DNA from: Microcaldota archaeon
GTDB taxonomy: Archaea > Micrarchaeota > Micrarchaeia > Micrarchaeales > Micrarchaeaceae
Reading direction: 5' to 3'
Assembly (NCBI GenBank): GCA_021816885.1
Contig: JAKAWS010000002.1
Coordinates: 1-64,000 of the forward strand
Length of the DNA stretch: 64,000 bases
The position numbers and the translations under genes were made by a program. Position 1 is the stretch's first letter; every line of letters starts with the position of its first letter. Below the pieces are notes generated by a model. The model was not told the origin of the DNA. It ran no database searches and worked only from the letters and a program-made list of their open reading frames with translations. Below are positions 40,273 to 49,156 of this stretch, piece after piece.

Positions 40273-41895
40273 TTATCCCTTCTCTTTCTCTTTCTTTTTA
40301 GCCTGCTGCTTGGCAGAATGCCGTTTCTTCCTGTAGAATCTGTAACCTACAACTCCGACAGCTCCGACTACCACTGCCTCTATTATCAGCCCGGCTGTAT
40401 TGCCCTTCTTTGCCTGCCCTACGACATCTATATAGTAAGAGGTAGAACCAGAGTATTGTTGGTTGGCATTCCCGTTCGGCTGCCTCCACTGCTCATATAT
40501 GGTAGCCGGGTACTGGCCTGCTGCGCCTTTCTGCGCGACGTCGACATAGAAGGTCACGTTAGCAGTGCCTCCAGCAGATATGTTAACTATGTATGCAGTC
40601 GAGTCTGCAGGAGTTATCGGATATATCGACTGGAGCGTCAGGCTGAGCTGTTCAGCATTTTCGTTCCCTGTGTTCTTTATAGTAAACACTACCGGCTCGT
40701 ATGTGCCGCCGACAGTCGCATTGCTTTTGGCAGCCGTGACCTCAAACACAGAAGACGGAGCTACGCTTATCGGGAGGCCTATCGTCGAATTATATTTGTC
40801 CCTGTAGTTGGAGCCGTAGTAGCTTGCATATATCGGGAAGGAAGAGCCGCTGCCTCCGCTGCTGTTCGCGTCGATGGTGAATACCTCTGTCGTCGCGTTG
40901 CCCGGAGATAGCGAACCTATGAACAGGTGTGTTGCCGAGGAGCTCGGGAAGAGGTAACTGTTGCCTATGAGGTCGAGCGAGACGTTCTTCGCTGTTCCGG
41001 TGCCTATGTTCTGCACCAGCATAGTCACAGTCTGGTTGGAGCCCGTGTACAGCTGTGTGGGATTGGAGCTCAGCACGCTCAATGCTATCCTTGGCCTATT
41101 GAGCACTATGCCTATCGGCACTTGGACATTTTTGCTCAGGTTCTTCCCTGTCCCGCTCTGGTACGCTAAGGTTATGTTGACCATGTTGGTCCCGCCTGTT
41201 ATATTCTGCATGGCCTCCAGGCTTATCTGCTGGGATGAGCTCGCACCTCCACCGATGTTCCCGAACACGACCCTATCCTGCCCTATCGGCACAAATGTAG
41301 AGTTGTTTATGTAAGCTGTAGTATTGTAAGAGGTTCCGCTTCCGTAATTGACAAGCGTCAGCTCGGCAGAGAACGGCACCCCTGGCACGATGTTCTGATT
41401 CGGAGCTACATTTATTCCCATGTTGGGATTTCCGTATACATATATGAATACGGGCATTATAGACGAGCCAGCCACATCCTGTCCGGACTGCGAGGTCTGA
41501 TAAGTCGCAGTAACGTTTATTACGTACAGACCCTGCTGAAGGTTGGACGGCACATGCACCTTAAAAACGAACGGGTTTATGAAACCCTGGTACATTCCTT
41601 CTCCTATCGCCTGTGTCACATAGGAGAACGCCGGCGATACGTTTATTATCGGATTAGAGGCCGTAAGTCCCAGGTCCACGTTGTCCAGAGACGACGTGTA
41701 CGAGTTATAAAGGTTGAACGATATAGTCACATTCTCTCCAGAGACGACGGGATGCGGCGCCACGTTCAGGTTCATTATGCTCAGCGCTCCATTAGCGTTG
41801 GACGTCACTGCAGCTCCAGAATATGCCGCAATGCCGGCGAGCATCACAAAGCCCATCAATACCAACAACATACTCCTTTCTATTTTTGTTTCCAT
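40273..41895 (-). CDS. Secreted, membrane-anchored CARDB/COG1361-type surface protein
   Basis: A 540-aa exported protein. Signal peptide/anchor at residues about 8-30 (MLLVLMGFVMLAGIAAYSGA), then four to five Ig-like/CARDB repeats (for example HPVVSGENVTISFNLYNSYT, NQNIVPGVPFSAELTLVNYG, STVEVFT-type blocks) rich in N-x-S/T sequons. A C-terminal helix (LIIEAVVVGAVGVVGYRFY) is followed by a basic tail KKRHSAKQQAKKKEKEKG. It is the last gene of the cluster PadR – ABC ATPase – ABC permease – this. Proteins of this type next to ABC-2 exporters may help export or bind the substrate. Confidence 0.75.
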   Translation of the reverse strand: METKIERSMLLVLMGFVMLAGIAAYSGAAVTSNANGALSIMNLNVAPHPVVSGENVTISFNLYNSYTSSLDNVDLGLTASNPIINVSPAFSYVTQAIGEGMYQGFINPFVFKVHVPSNLQQGLYVINVTATYQTSQSGQDVAGSSIMPVFIYVYGNPNMGINVAPNQNIVPGVPFSAELTLVNYGSGTSYNTTAYINNSTFVPIGQDRVVFGNIGGGASSSQQISLEAMQNITGGTNMVNITLAYQSGTGKNLSKNVQVPIGIVLNRPRIALSVLSSNPTQLYTGSNQTVTMLVQNIGTGTAKNVSLDLIGNSYLFPSSSATHLFIGSLSPGNATTEVFTIDANSSGGSGSSFPIYASYYGSNYRDKYNSTIGLPISVAPSSVFEVTAAKSNATVGGTYEPVVFTIKNTGNENAEQLSLTLQSIYPITPADSTAYIVNISAGGTANVTFYVDVAQKGAAGQYPATIYEQWRQPNGNANQQYSGSTSYYIDVVGQAKKGNTAGLIIEAVVVGAVGVVGYRFYRKKRHSAKQQAKKKEKEKG

Positions 41896-41903
41896 TTTTA
41901 CAC

Positions 41904-43034
41904 CTATATTGTCTTTTTGAACAGTTTGACGGCCAAGAAGACCGCAACAACGGTAAACAGTATTAAGACACCAAAGTCGGTAAGAATTGCGTTTATTGGG
42001 AAATACCCGTCAAGCATCACATACCTTATCCCGCTTACTGCATAAGTTAACGGGTCGATGCTGCTGATGATTTGCATCCAAGCGGGGTCGGCCGATGCTG
42101 GGAAGAACGCGCCGCTCAGGAACCAGAGCGGAAGGACTATCGCGTTCGCTATTATCGTATATACCTCAAATTTCTTTATCTTGTCTGCGAGGATAAGGGC
42201 GACACCGCTGAGCCCCATTGATATTACCACGACTATTGCCAGTATCCACGCAAGTCCGGCAATCCCCATCGCTATCTTCGCTCCCATAATCGTTGCTATC
42301 CCAAGCGCGACCACCACATATATCAACGCGGCGACAGTGCCGTAAATGGTCTTGCCGAGTATCACGGCCGTGCCGCTTATCGGTGTTACAAGAAACATCT
42401 TGAGGTTGCCTAGCTGCCTGTCTGTTATGAGAGAAACGCCCCCTCCGAATATCGTTCCGAACGCCGCGACCATTGCTATCACTCCCCCGACAAGGAAATC
42501 CAGATAGCTTATGGAAACGGCGGATGTGGAGACCAGCTTTACCTGGGACGATGGAGGGGCTGGCTCGTTAAGCCCTAGTGTTGAGCTGCCCCCTACTTTG
42601 GCATCGAACTCTGAGGCCACGCTAGTTATGTATGAGACACCTGCCCCTATTGTATTAAGGTTGGAATTGCTGTAATAGACATATATGCTGTCAGTGTTTG
42701 CCGATGATGGGAAATTAGGGAGTATGACTACGAGCGCGCTTACAGTGCCGTTCTGCAACATAGCCAACCCTGTGCTCTCAGACACAAGCCCCTTGACTAC
42801 CAGGGATTTTTGGTTTCCAAGGGCGTTTATGAAACTTATCGACTGCGGATTATTCGCCAGGTTCGTCACAGCAATAGGCGAACTGAATGTTCCGTTGCCG
42901 ATGTTCCCGAAGAAAAGGAGTATGACCACCGGGAATATTATCGACCTTATTATGTTGGACTTCCAGTTCGCCCTGAATATTATCATCTCCCTCTTGAAGA
43001 TGGTAAGCGCGTCCTCTATAACATTCCAGTCCAT
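41904..43034 (-). CDS. ABC-2 type transporter permease
   Basis: A 376-aa membrane protein: one N-terminal helix (about 27-45), a large extracytoplasmic domain (about 50-175), then five helices (FLVGGVIAMVAAFGTIFGGG through VLILFTVVAVFLAVKLF). The block LITDRQLGNLKMFLVTPISG is the ABC-2 signature. Its start overlaps the ATPase stop by one base. With the ATPase it should form an exporter (drug, lipid or polysaccharide). Regulated probably by the PadR protein upstream. Confidence 0.88.
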   Translation of the reverse strand: MDWNVIEDALTIFKREMIIFRANWKSNIIRSIIFPVVILLFFGNIGNGTFSSPIAVTNLANNPQSISFINALGNQKSLVVKGLVSESTGLAMLQNGTVSALVVILPNFPSSANTDSIYVYYSNSNLNTIGAGVSYITSVASEFDAKVGGSSTLGLNEPAPPSSQVKLVSTSAVSISYLDFLVGGVIAMVAAFGTIFGGGVSLITDRQLGNLKMFLVTPISGTAVILGKTIYGTVAALIYVVVALGIATIMGAKIAMGIAGLAWILAIVVVISMGLSGVALILADKIKKFEVYTIIANAIVLPLWFLSGAFFPASADPAWMQIISSIDPLTYAVSGIRYVMLDGYFPINAILTDFGVLILFTVVAVFLAVKLFKKTI

Positions 43035-44011
43035 TATCTCATCCTTATCGTCTTTGTGTTGTCGCCAAGCGTGTCTCTCAAAGTCGAACCTGTCAGTTTT
43101 ATGAACACATCGTCAAGGGTTGGAAGGTGAAGCCCCACTGAATTGACCGGTATCTTCTCTTTGTCCAGCTCCGCAGATATCTTCGAGAGCATAAGCGTCG
43201 CGTTCTTCTCAATCACGCAAGTCACCTTATCGGAAGCGTTCTCGCTCTCCAGCCTGAATTTCGACTTCAGCATCTTGCGTATCCGCTCTATCTGGTCAAC
43301 CTTCGCAGATATCTCAAGCACGTTCCCGTTCCCCACCATCCGCTTGAGCTCTGCCGGGGTGCCGTGCGCGATTATCTTGCCATGGTCTATTATCGATATC
43401 CTGTCGCACAAGGCATCCGCCTCTTCGAGGTACTGCGTTGTAAGTATGACTGTCAAGCCGCTATCGTTCAGCTCCTTTATTTTCTTCCACATAGAGACCC
43501 TGTTCTGTACATCGAGTCCAGTAGTGGGCTCGTCAAGTATGAGTATCTTGGGATTATGCATCATTGATCTAACCAGGTTCAGCCTCCTTTGCATCCCTCC
43601 AGAGAACGTCCCTGCCTTCACATTTCTGAACTTCTCCAGCCCGGATTCCCTTAGCGCCTCGTCTATATCTCTTCTGAGCTCTTCCTCATCTATATGGTAC
43701 AGCCGGCCTGTTATCTCAAGGTTTTCCTCTGCCGTAAGGTCCTGATCGACTACCGTTTCCTGGGTCATAAATCCTATCATCATCTTTATCTTGCCGAGCT
43801 CTTTTCTGGTGTCAAGCCCGTTTATGGTTATCTTCCCGGATGTCTGCTCAAGCAGCCCGAGTATCATGTTTATGGCGGTGGTCTTGCCGGCACCATTCGG
43901 GCCAAGGATGCCGTATATCTCTTTTCTCTGTATTCCTATGTCAATTCCATCTACGGCGACAAAGTCTCCGAATCGCATCACAACACCTTTGAGGTCGACA
44001 ATGTTATCCAT
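43034..44011 (-). CDS. ABC transporter ATP-binding protein (DrrA/CcmA type)
   Basis: 325 aa. Walker A GPNGAGKTT (about 38-46), Q-loop MTQETVVDQDLT, signature FSGGMQRRLNLVRSM, Walker B ILILDEPTTGLD and H-loop STTQYLEEADALCDR (reading LTTQYLEEAD). The C-terminal about 90 residues (NVLEISAKVDQIERIRKMLK …) are the usual DrrA tail. Partner of the ABC-2 permease. Confidence 0.93.
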   Translation of the reverse strand: MDNIVDLKGVVMRFGDFVAVDGIDIGIQRKEIYGILGPNGAGKTTAINMILGLLEQTSGKITINGLDTRKELGKIKMMIGFMTQETVVDQDLTAEENLEITGRLYHIDEEELRRDIDEALRESGLEKFRNVKAGTFSGGMQRRLNLVRSMMHNPKILILDEPTTGLDVQNRVSMWKKIKELNDSGLTVILTTQYLEEADALCDRISIIDHGKIIAHGTPAELKRMVGNGNVLEISAKVDQIERIRKMLKSKFRLESENASDKVTCVIEKNATLMLSKISAELDKEKIPVNSVGLHLPTLDDVFIKLTGSTLRDTLGDNTKTIRMR

Positions 44012-44012
44012 A

Positions 44013-44360
44013 TTATCTCTCCAGTATGCCTTTCAGCTCTTTGAAGATGGGAACCATCAATCGGTCCGCTTCCTGCAGCGCGCCTCTGCCGTTTCTCGTA
44101 AGCGAGTAATATCTGCGCCGCCCGCCATGTCCGGCCGCTTTTATCAAACCATCCTTCTCAAGCGAGGATATAGTATTATATACGTCATTTTTTATTTCGC
44201 CCTCGCCTTTTGTCACGAATCTCGACATCGCGATATCCTGCATATCCTTTATTATCTTGTAAGAGTATTCTTTTCCTTTGGCAAGTTTCTTGAGTATTAT
44301 CAGCTTCATTATTATGTGCTTGAAATCCTTGCTCATGTGCATCTGTTTGCATGCCATCAA
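44013..44360 (-). CDS. PadR family transcription regulator
   Basis: A 115-aa winged-helix protein: MKLIILKKLAKGKEYSYKII, KNDVYNTISSLEKDGLIKAA, GRRRYYSLTRNGRGALQEAD. PadR repressors usually control an adjacent transporter; here it is one base before the ABC ATPase gene and should autoregulate this operon. The N-terminal ACKQMHMSKDFKH segment is extra relative to minimal PadR. Confidence 0.88.
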   Translation of the reverse strand: MMACKQMHMSKDFKHIIMKLIILKKLAKGKEYSYKIIKDMQDIAMSRFVTKGEGEIKNDVYNTISSLEKDGLIKAAGHGGRRRYYSLTRNGRGALQEADRLMVPIFKELKGILER

Positions 44361-44438
44361 TAAACCACTGGTAGTTTGATTTTAAACTATCTGATATGGT
44401 AAAAAGGATTATAAACATGATGCTCGCAGAACGGGAGC

Positions 44439-45908
44439 TCAGAGCGTCCCGTTCTCAGAGGCAAAGAGGAAGAGGCCTTCATGTTTCCTAGTTATCTCGC
44501 TAGGCCTCACTCCGTATACTGCCTTTATACCTTTTTTGCTGGCAGTGTCTGTGAGCCTCTGGGTTATTATGCCATCGAAGACGATTGCATGCACATTATC
44601 CATTCCTTCAACAGTATGGATAAGCTCGCGCACCGGCACCTCCGCTAGGACGCTTCCGTCCTTGGCGTATAGTCTGCCCCTGAGGGTGCTCTTGAGCTCG
44701 TCCAGCGCATCGGTATACTTATTCTCTGGACCAGGGGTGGGGGAAGAAGCTGCCCCTGTGTCTTCCGCTCCAAAATCCACGCTTTCAACGCTATCAGAAT
44801 CGATATCTTCTATACCTGCGCCTGCATTGTGAGCCCGATCTTCGCGCTCAGTCGGCGCACGCCTTTCCCTCTGCTTTCCTCTAAGATTCTCGACTATCTG
44901 CATCGGGCTGGATATTCGTTCCTGTTGTTCGCGCACTTGCTCGTGAGTATGTTCGACATGCTCTCCCATGAGCTCCCTGTCGCGCTCCCTTTCTTTGGAC
45001 TCCTCCCTTTCCCTAAATTGATTCCTTCCGTTCCTTGCGCCTTTCGAGTAGATATCTTCTTTCCTTGCCCTTGCAGCCGCGGCAGCCTGGTCTGCCGGAA
45101 CTCTAAACCTCATAGACCTTATTATCTCCTTTCTTGTAAGCTCCTCTACTTCCTTTCCATCGGGAGCCCTGCACACGAAGTCTATCTCGGCGTCCATCGC
45201 CACGAGCCCATTCAGTATCATGTCGCCGCCCCTATCTCCGTCGAGGAAGACGGTCACGTCTTTCTGTTTGCACAACTCTATTATGCTTCTGGGGATATGT
45301 CCAGAAGCGCCGCCAATCGCTATGCAGTTCGTTATGTCGTTTCTCAGCAGGTTTATCACATCCGCCCGACCCTCTACTAGTATTACCTCATCGCTCTTCG
45401 CGATGTCGGGTCCTGCCGGAAGCTTGTCCTCCCCGTATATACCAACTGTGCTGGATTTTACCTCAGCTTCGACTATCTCGCTTATCTCTTTGCTGTCGGG
45501 GATTGTCGTGTTAAGCATCTTCTTGACAAGTTCCTTAGCCCTGTTTATGACTCTGTTCCTCTTCTCGTTTCTTGTATCGTCTATCTTGAGCACATTGAAG
45601 GAGGTTTCAAACGGTCCGACTCTGTCTACTGCTTCTATCGCAGCTGCGAGTATGCATGTCTCTACCCTTCCCAGTGAAGAGGGCAGTATCAAAGTGCCGG
45701 ATGTCTTGTTCTTGCTTGTAGAGACGTCTATCTCTATCCTTCCTATCTTCCCGTTCTTCTGGAGTTCTCTAAGGTCCAGGTCGGCCCCAAGAAGTCCTTC
45801 TGTCTGCCCGAATACTGCTCCTATTATGTCTGGTTTCTCCACAACCCCAGAAATCTCAAATCTCGCTTCTACCATGTATTTAACTATGTCAATGTATGTC
45901 TTTGCCAT
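44439..45908 (-). CDS. dnaG: Archaeal DnaG-type primase
   Basis: 489 aa. The archaeal DnaG N-terminal domain (IDIVKYMVEARFEISGVVEK … FGQTEGLLGADLDLRELQK) is followed by the TOPRIM domain (EVILVEGRADVINLLRNDI, about 174-192; IAIGGASG; FLDGDRGGD with the DxD site, about 221-229). A charged, low-complexity linker rich in Arg/Glu and repeated RERE blocks (about 285-385) precedes a C-terminal domain (LKSTLRGRLYAKDGSVLAEV). Archaeal DnaG also binds the exosome. RBS-like GGTGTAA before the ATG. Confidence 0.94.
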   Translation of the reverse strand: MAKTYIDIVKYMVEARFEISGVVEKPDIIGAVFGQTEGLLGADLDLRELQKNGKIGRIEIDVSTSKNKTSGTLILPSSLGRVETCILAAAIEAVDRVGPFETSFNVLKIDDTRNEKRNRVINRAKELVKKMLNTTIPDSKEISEIVEAEVKSSTVGIYGEDKLPAGPDIAKSDEVILVEGRADVINLLRNDITNCIAIGGASGHIPRSIIELCKQKDVTVFLDGDRGGDMILNGLVAMDAEIDFVCRAPDGKEVEELTRKEIIRSMRFRVPADQAAAAARARKEDIYSKGARNGRNQFREREESKERERDRELMGEHVEHTHEQVREQQERISSPMQIVENLRGKQRERRAPTEREDRAHNAGAGIEDIDSDSVESVDFGAEDTGAASSPTPGPENKYTDALDELKSTLRGRLYAKDGSVLAEVPVRELIHTVEGMDNVHAIVFDGIITQRLTDTASKKGIKAVYGVRPSEITRKHEGLFLFASENGTL

Positions 45909-46125
45909 TGTTACACCTAACGGACGGGCAAATGCCTTGAAGGAATAGTACGCTTAAGTCTCCGTTATCCGGATATGGCTATCGCTGGTGAATATGCCTG
46001 TAAAAGAATACTTAACAAACTAGCATTTTTCATGCATAACATATTAACACGGTAACTCTGCTTAAACCTACTACCTACATCCAATATTACTACCAGAAAT
46101 AAGTATAAAAGGCTTCTCTTTACCT

Positions 46126-46515
46126 CTATTTCAGGACTATGGTCTCGAACCTTCTGTTGAGCTCTACTGCGCTCTTCATTGTGACAGTATAGTTCATCTC
46201 TTTCCGCTCCATCTCTTCAAGCCTCACGAAGAACCAGCCCCCCCTCTTTACCCTCCATGCGATGAACGTCTCCATGGAGGTGTTCTCTTTCCATCTCATC
46301 AGGCACTCAAACTTCTCTATGTCTATGCTCAGGCTGCCCCTGTCCCAGGCCTTGCACTCAAACGCAAATCCCTTTCCATTCTTGTATGATATTATGTCAG
46401 GGCTTATCGAATTGACTCCAGAGCCAGCAGAGCGCATAACAGAATATCCATTCTGGAGGAACATGCCTATAAGTTCCCGTTCGCTGCGAGCTCCCTTCAC
46501 ATACCTATTCAACAA
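46126..46515 (-). CDS. hjc: Holliday junction resolvase Hjc
   Basis: A 129-aa endonuclease that cuts four-way junctions symmetrically. KGARSERELIGMFLQNGYSV and MRSAGSG match the Hjc core; active-site residues E12, D40 (SPDI) and E53-x-K55 (FECKAW) are present. It lies 43 bp downstream of the Hef-type helicase gene on the same strand, so recombination-repair functions are probably co-expressed. Confidence 0.92.
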   Translation of the reverse strand: MLNRYVKGARSERELIGMFLQNGYSVMRSAGSGVNSISPDIISYKNGKGFAFECKAWDRGSLSIDIEKFECLMRWKENTSMETFIAWRVKRGGWFFVRLEEMERKEMNYTVTMKSAVELNRRFETIVLK

Positions 46516-46558
46516 GACACCGGATAACTAGGTCGGAAAAAGAATAAATACCCGAATG

Positions 46559-48109
46559 TCAGATAAGCCTGGACTGCCGGCTCTCAACAGAATCGTTCCG
46601 GTCCAGCTTGTATTTCATCTCCTCTAATATTTCCATCATCTTCTTCTCCCTCATCCGCGACACCATCAAATACGTCTCGTCTTTTGTGCCCCGCGTGACT
46701 AACACCACCACGTCGCCGAACCTGATTCTGCCAGTCCTGCCCTTCCGCTGTATGTTCCTGATCGCGCTGGGAACGGGCTCATAGAATATGACCGCATCGA
46801 CAATCGGTATGTCAAGCCCTTCTTCTCCTATCGATGTGGAGACGAGCACATCGAACTTCCCGTTCCTGAAGTCGGAGATAGTGGCGTTCTGCTGGCTGAC
46901 AGTCACGCCATCTTTCTTCCCTATGAAAGCCTCCGCCAGTATCCCGCTGTTCTTCAGCACATCTGTTATCTTCTTTATAGTGGAGCGGTACTGTGCGAAT
47001 ATTATTGCGCGCTTCCCGGCAAAATCATTTTTTAGGATATCCACAAGCATATGTATCTTCGGATGCTCTTCACCGGAAGAGAGCGCAGACTTCGCATCTT
47101 CTACGCATTTTGATATCTCCTCGTTGTTCAATATGCTTGCTACTCCCTTGCTCTTCTTCTCGCGCGCCGCAAGGGAGTCCATATAGCTGCAAAACGGGAA
47201 GAGCCCTTCGGTAGTGAGCAGGTCAAGCGCATGCGAGAGGTTCAGCACATAGACGTAATTGAACACAGCGCCGAACTTGTAGTTTTTTGCCTCTATCCTG
47301 TCTATCGCCCTTCCCATCTCGATAAGCCTTCCTTTCGGCATTCCATCAAAACCCTTGAACTGGCTTATGCCTATTTGGTATAGTTTCATCAGATGCTTAT
47401 CCACATCCGGCTTTATCACTCGCTCTATCCTGCTTATCGTATCTCCCTTGTCTACGTATATAGTGCGCATCCTCTTTCCTTTTATATACGGAGCTACATC
47501 AAGATCAGAGCTGGTCCTTGCCTCTATGGTCCGTATCCCCAATATGCTGATAAGTTCCTTTATCTTCTTTCTGTCGCTTCCCGGAGAAGCGGTAAGCCCA
47601 ATTATCTGTATCCCCAAGAGCTTGCATCCCTCTGCCACGTATGTATACGCGTACCTTCCTATCGACCTATGGCACTCATCGAAGATCACAAGGCCTACTC
47701 CGTCAAGAGAGACGTTCCCGGATTTGAGGTCGTTGGCCATGGTCTGGGGAGTCGCAACTATTACCATAGAATCCTCCCAAATCTGCTTGCGCCTGGCCGA
47801 CCTGACTTCTCCTGTAAGGAGTGCGATAGTCCCAGATTCCACGTCAAGGAAAGAACTTATCGAAGAGAAGTGTTGTTCGCTAAGGGGTTTGGTGGGCGCG
47901 AGGAAGACCACCTTCTTTTCGGAATAAAGGATGCGCGCAGCAGCGAATACCGCAATCAGTGTCTTTCCGAGGCCGGTAGGCAGCACCACAAGCGTGTTCT
48001 TTCCTGAAGATATCGTCTTTATTATGTTTGCCTGGTAATCTCTAACTTCGAGTCCCTCTGTCTTGACGAGTCTTGCATAGTCTCCGAGCTCGTCCCATCT
48101 CTCAAGCAT
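46559..48109 (-). CDS. Hef/FANCM-type DEAH helicase without nuclease domain
   Basis: 516 aa, SF2 helicase. Walker A VVLPTGLGKTLIAVFAA (about 38-54), motif II IFDECHRSIGRYAYT, motif III LTASPGSD, and the Hef/FANCM thumb-like insert (about 230-340, MLKLYQIGISQFKGFD-type region). Motifs V-VI are VLVSTSIGEEGLDIPIVDAV and QRKGRTGR. Euryarchaeal Hef is about 750-800 aa with a C-terminal XPF nuclease plus HhH; here the protein ends after the helicase. Hjc directly downstream may supply the nuclease function. It shares a TATA-rich promoter zone (48137-48147) with tRNA-Phe. Confidence 0.88.
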   Translation of the reverse strand: MLERWDELGDYARLVKTEGLEVRDYQANIIKTISSGKNTLVVLPTGLGKTLIAVFAAARILYSEKKVVFLAPTKPLSEQHFSSISSFLDVESGTIALLTGEVRSARRKQIWEDSMVIVATPQTMANDLKSGNVSLDGVGLVIFDECHRSIGRYAYTYVAEGCKLLGIQIIGLTASPGSDRKKIKELISILGIRTIEARTSSDLDVAPYIKGKRMRTIYVDKGDTISRIERVIKPDVDKHLMKLYQIGISQFKGFDGMPKGRLIEMGRAIDRIEAKNYKFGAVFNYVYVLNLSHALDLLTTEGLFPFCSYMDSLAAREKKSKGVASILNNEEISKCVEDAKSALSSGEEHPKIHMLVDILKNDFAGKRAIIFAQYRSTIKKITDVLKNSGILAEAFIGKKDGVTVSQQNATISDFRNGKFDVLVSTSIGEEGLDIPIVDAVIFYEPVPSAIRNIQRKGRTGRIRFGDVVVLVTRGTKDETYLMVSRMREKKMMEILEEMKYKLDRNDSVESRQSRLI

Positions 48110-48136
48110 TAAAATCCTAATAAAACCTCTCGGAAA

Positions 48137-48147
48137 GTATAAAAAGG
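48137..48147. promoter_or_regulatory. TATA box shared between tRNA-Phe (+) and helicase (-)
   Basis: gtataaaaagg on the plus strand lies 22-32 nt before the mature tRNA-Phe 5' end. Its complement (cctttttatac) lies 28-38 nt before the helicase ATG, so one element could serve both directions. Confidence 0.5.
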
Positions 48148-48168
48148 GGCATCAACAATCAGTATTGC

Positions 48169-48255
48169 GCCGCAATAGCTCAGTGGGAGAGCGTCCGGCT
48201 GAAGCGCTTATGCTCAGATACCGGAATGTCGCAGGTTCAAATCCTGCTTGCGGCA
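48169..48255 (+). tRNA. tRNA-Phe (GAA) with a 15-nt intron
   Basis: Acceptor GCCGCAA/TTGCGGC, D-arm GCTC-GAGC, anticodon stem TCCGG/CCGGA, T-arm GCAGG-TTCAAAT-CCTGC, discriminator A, no encoded CCA. The anticodon loop is 22 nt instead of 7. Removing 48205-48219 leaves CTGAAGA with anticodon GAA (48201-48203). The junction folds into a canonical bulge-helix-bulge: CTGA pairs with TCAG, and both 3-nt bulges (AGC and ATA) are cut between the second and third base. The mature tRNA is 72 nt. Confidence 0.95.
48205..48219 (+). other. tRNA-Phe intron (15 nt, position 37/38)
   Basis: Intron CGCTTATGCTCAGAT at the canonical 37/38 site. It has a 2-bp internal stem (GC/GC) with a TTAT loop. Spliced by the archaeal tRNA endonuclease. 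Confidence 0.9.
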
Positions 48256-48599
48256 TCGGGTTTCTATGATGTCAAACCGATAGCAGGCTAAACTAGGTAC
48301 ATGCATTCTACTAAATTTAAAGTCTACTTATAATTTAGTAAGGTTAAATACATCATTGATTTATAATTTATAAGTAGAAACACGCCATATAGCGTATATA
48401 CTTCGATATAACGCTGTGAACCATTGCACACCGAACAATGTAAATCTGGCAGGCAACTTTGTGTCGAGATCCTGGCTGTGGTATGGCTCTTAATAATAAA
48501 ACGATACGCCCCATCGGTCGTTTCAAATTACATGCCGCTTCCGGGCAGAATTGGCTTTATAAGCAAAGTCGCTACCTGCAAAACACTTAAATACCTCAG
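48256..48599. other. 344-bp intergenic region with competing inverted repeats
   Basis: Just after the tRNA, ATCGGgTTT…AAACCGAT forms an imperfect hairpin (48254-48281). Further on, TACTAAATT (48309-48317) pairs with AATTTAGTA (48332-48340). CTACTTATAA (48324-48333) pairs with TTATAAGTAG (48368-48377). These two helices share bases 48332-48333 and would compete. A TATA-like cacttaaatacc (48583-48594) precedes the next gene. No convincing protein. Confidence 0.35.
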
Positions 48600-49094
48600 A
48601 TGGGTAATAACTATGTTGGTATGGGTGCTGCTGTAAGCAACGGGCGATACGATTCGACTACCGAATCTATACTCAATACTTCTAGAGCTATAGTCAATCG
48701 GATATCTGAGATATCCATGCAAGTACTTACAAATGAACTGGAAGAACTTCTAGAATGCAAAGATGTAAACGAGAACATACCGAATGGGGTTATGCTCTAC
48801 ATCCATGTTGCTACATTCCTGAACTTTTCGGCTAGGCCGATAAACAAGGAGAACATCTCAAATGTCGTCAAGAGCCTCGGAGTCGAGCCGAACGAGAAAA
48901 TGATAAGAGTACTGGTAGATAATAACATGCGCAGCCATCTCATTTACGTCTATGCTACATATCTGCTCTTAGCTGTGGGAATAATGCCAGAAAAGGAGAG
49001 CATAAAAAAGGTCGTCGAGGCCATAGGCGAGTCTGTCGATGACAAGGCAGCCAGAGAGGCAAAATACCTTATCGAAACCATACAGAACATATAG
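48600..49094 (+). CDS. Protein with two tandem L12/P1-like dimerisation domains
   Basis: 164 aa. Residues 65-109 (MLYIHVATFLNFSARPINKE …) and 114-160 (LIYVYATYLLLAVGIMPEKE …) each resemble the N-terminal dimerisation domain of archaeal ribosomal stalk protein L12/P1 (pattern MEYIYAALLL-sA-kEit-e-vk-vl-aaGvE-de-r-kaLv). The 64-residue N-terminal part is helical and unrelated. The Ala-rich hinge and acidic factor-binding tail of L12 are absent. An internal duplication is therefore likely. It might interact with the stalk base (P0) or simply use the fold. The eighth codon (48621) is an alternative leaderless start. Confidence 0.6.
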   Translation: MGNNYVGMGAAVSNGRYDSTTESILNTSRAIVNRISEISMQVLTNELEELLECKDVNENIPNGVMLYIHVATFLNFSARPINKENISNVVKSLGVEPNEKMIRVLVDNNMRSHLIYVYATYLLLAVGIMPEKESIKKVVEAIGESVDDKAAREAKYLIETIQNI

Positions 49095-49156
49095 CCATTA
49101 TCAGTTGCTCAGAACCTATCTACATTATCAATCATCCGTTCCGGCTCTTTCTTTGA

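Noticed and set aside
48424-48636. 70-codon plus-strand frame starting TTG before the tandem-L12-like gene
   Set aside because: No promoter or RBS, hydrophobic mixture without pattern, and overlaps the TATA box and start of the better-supported gene.
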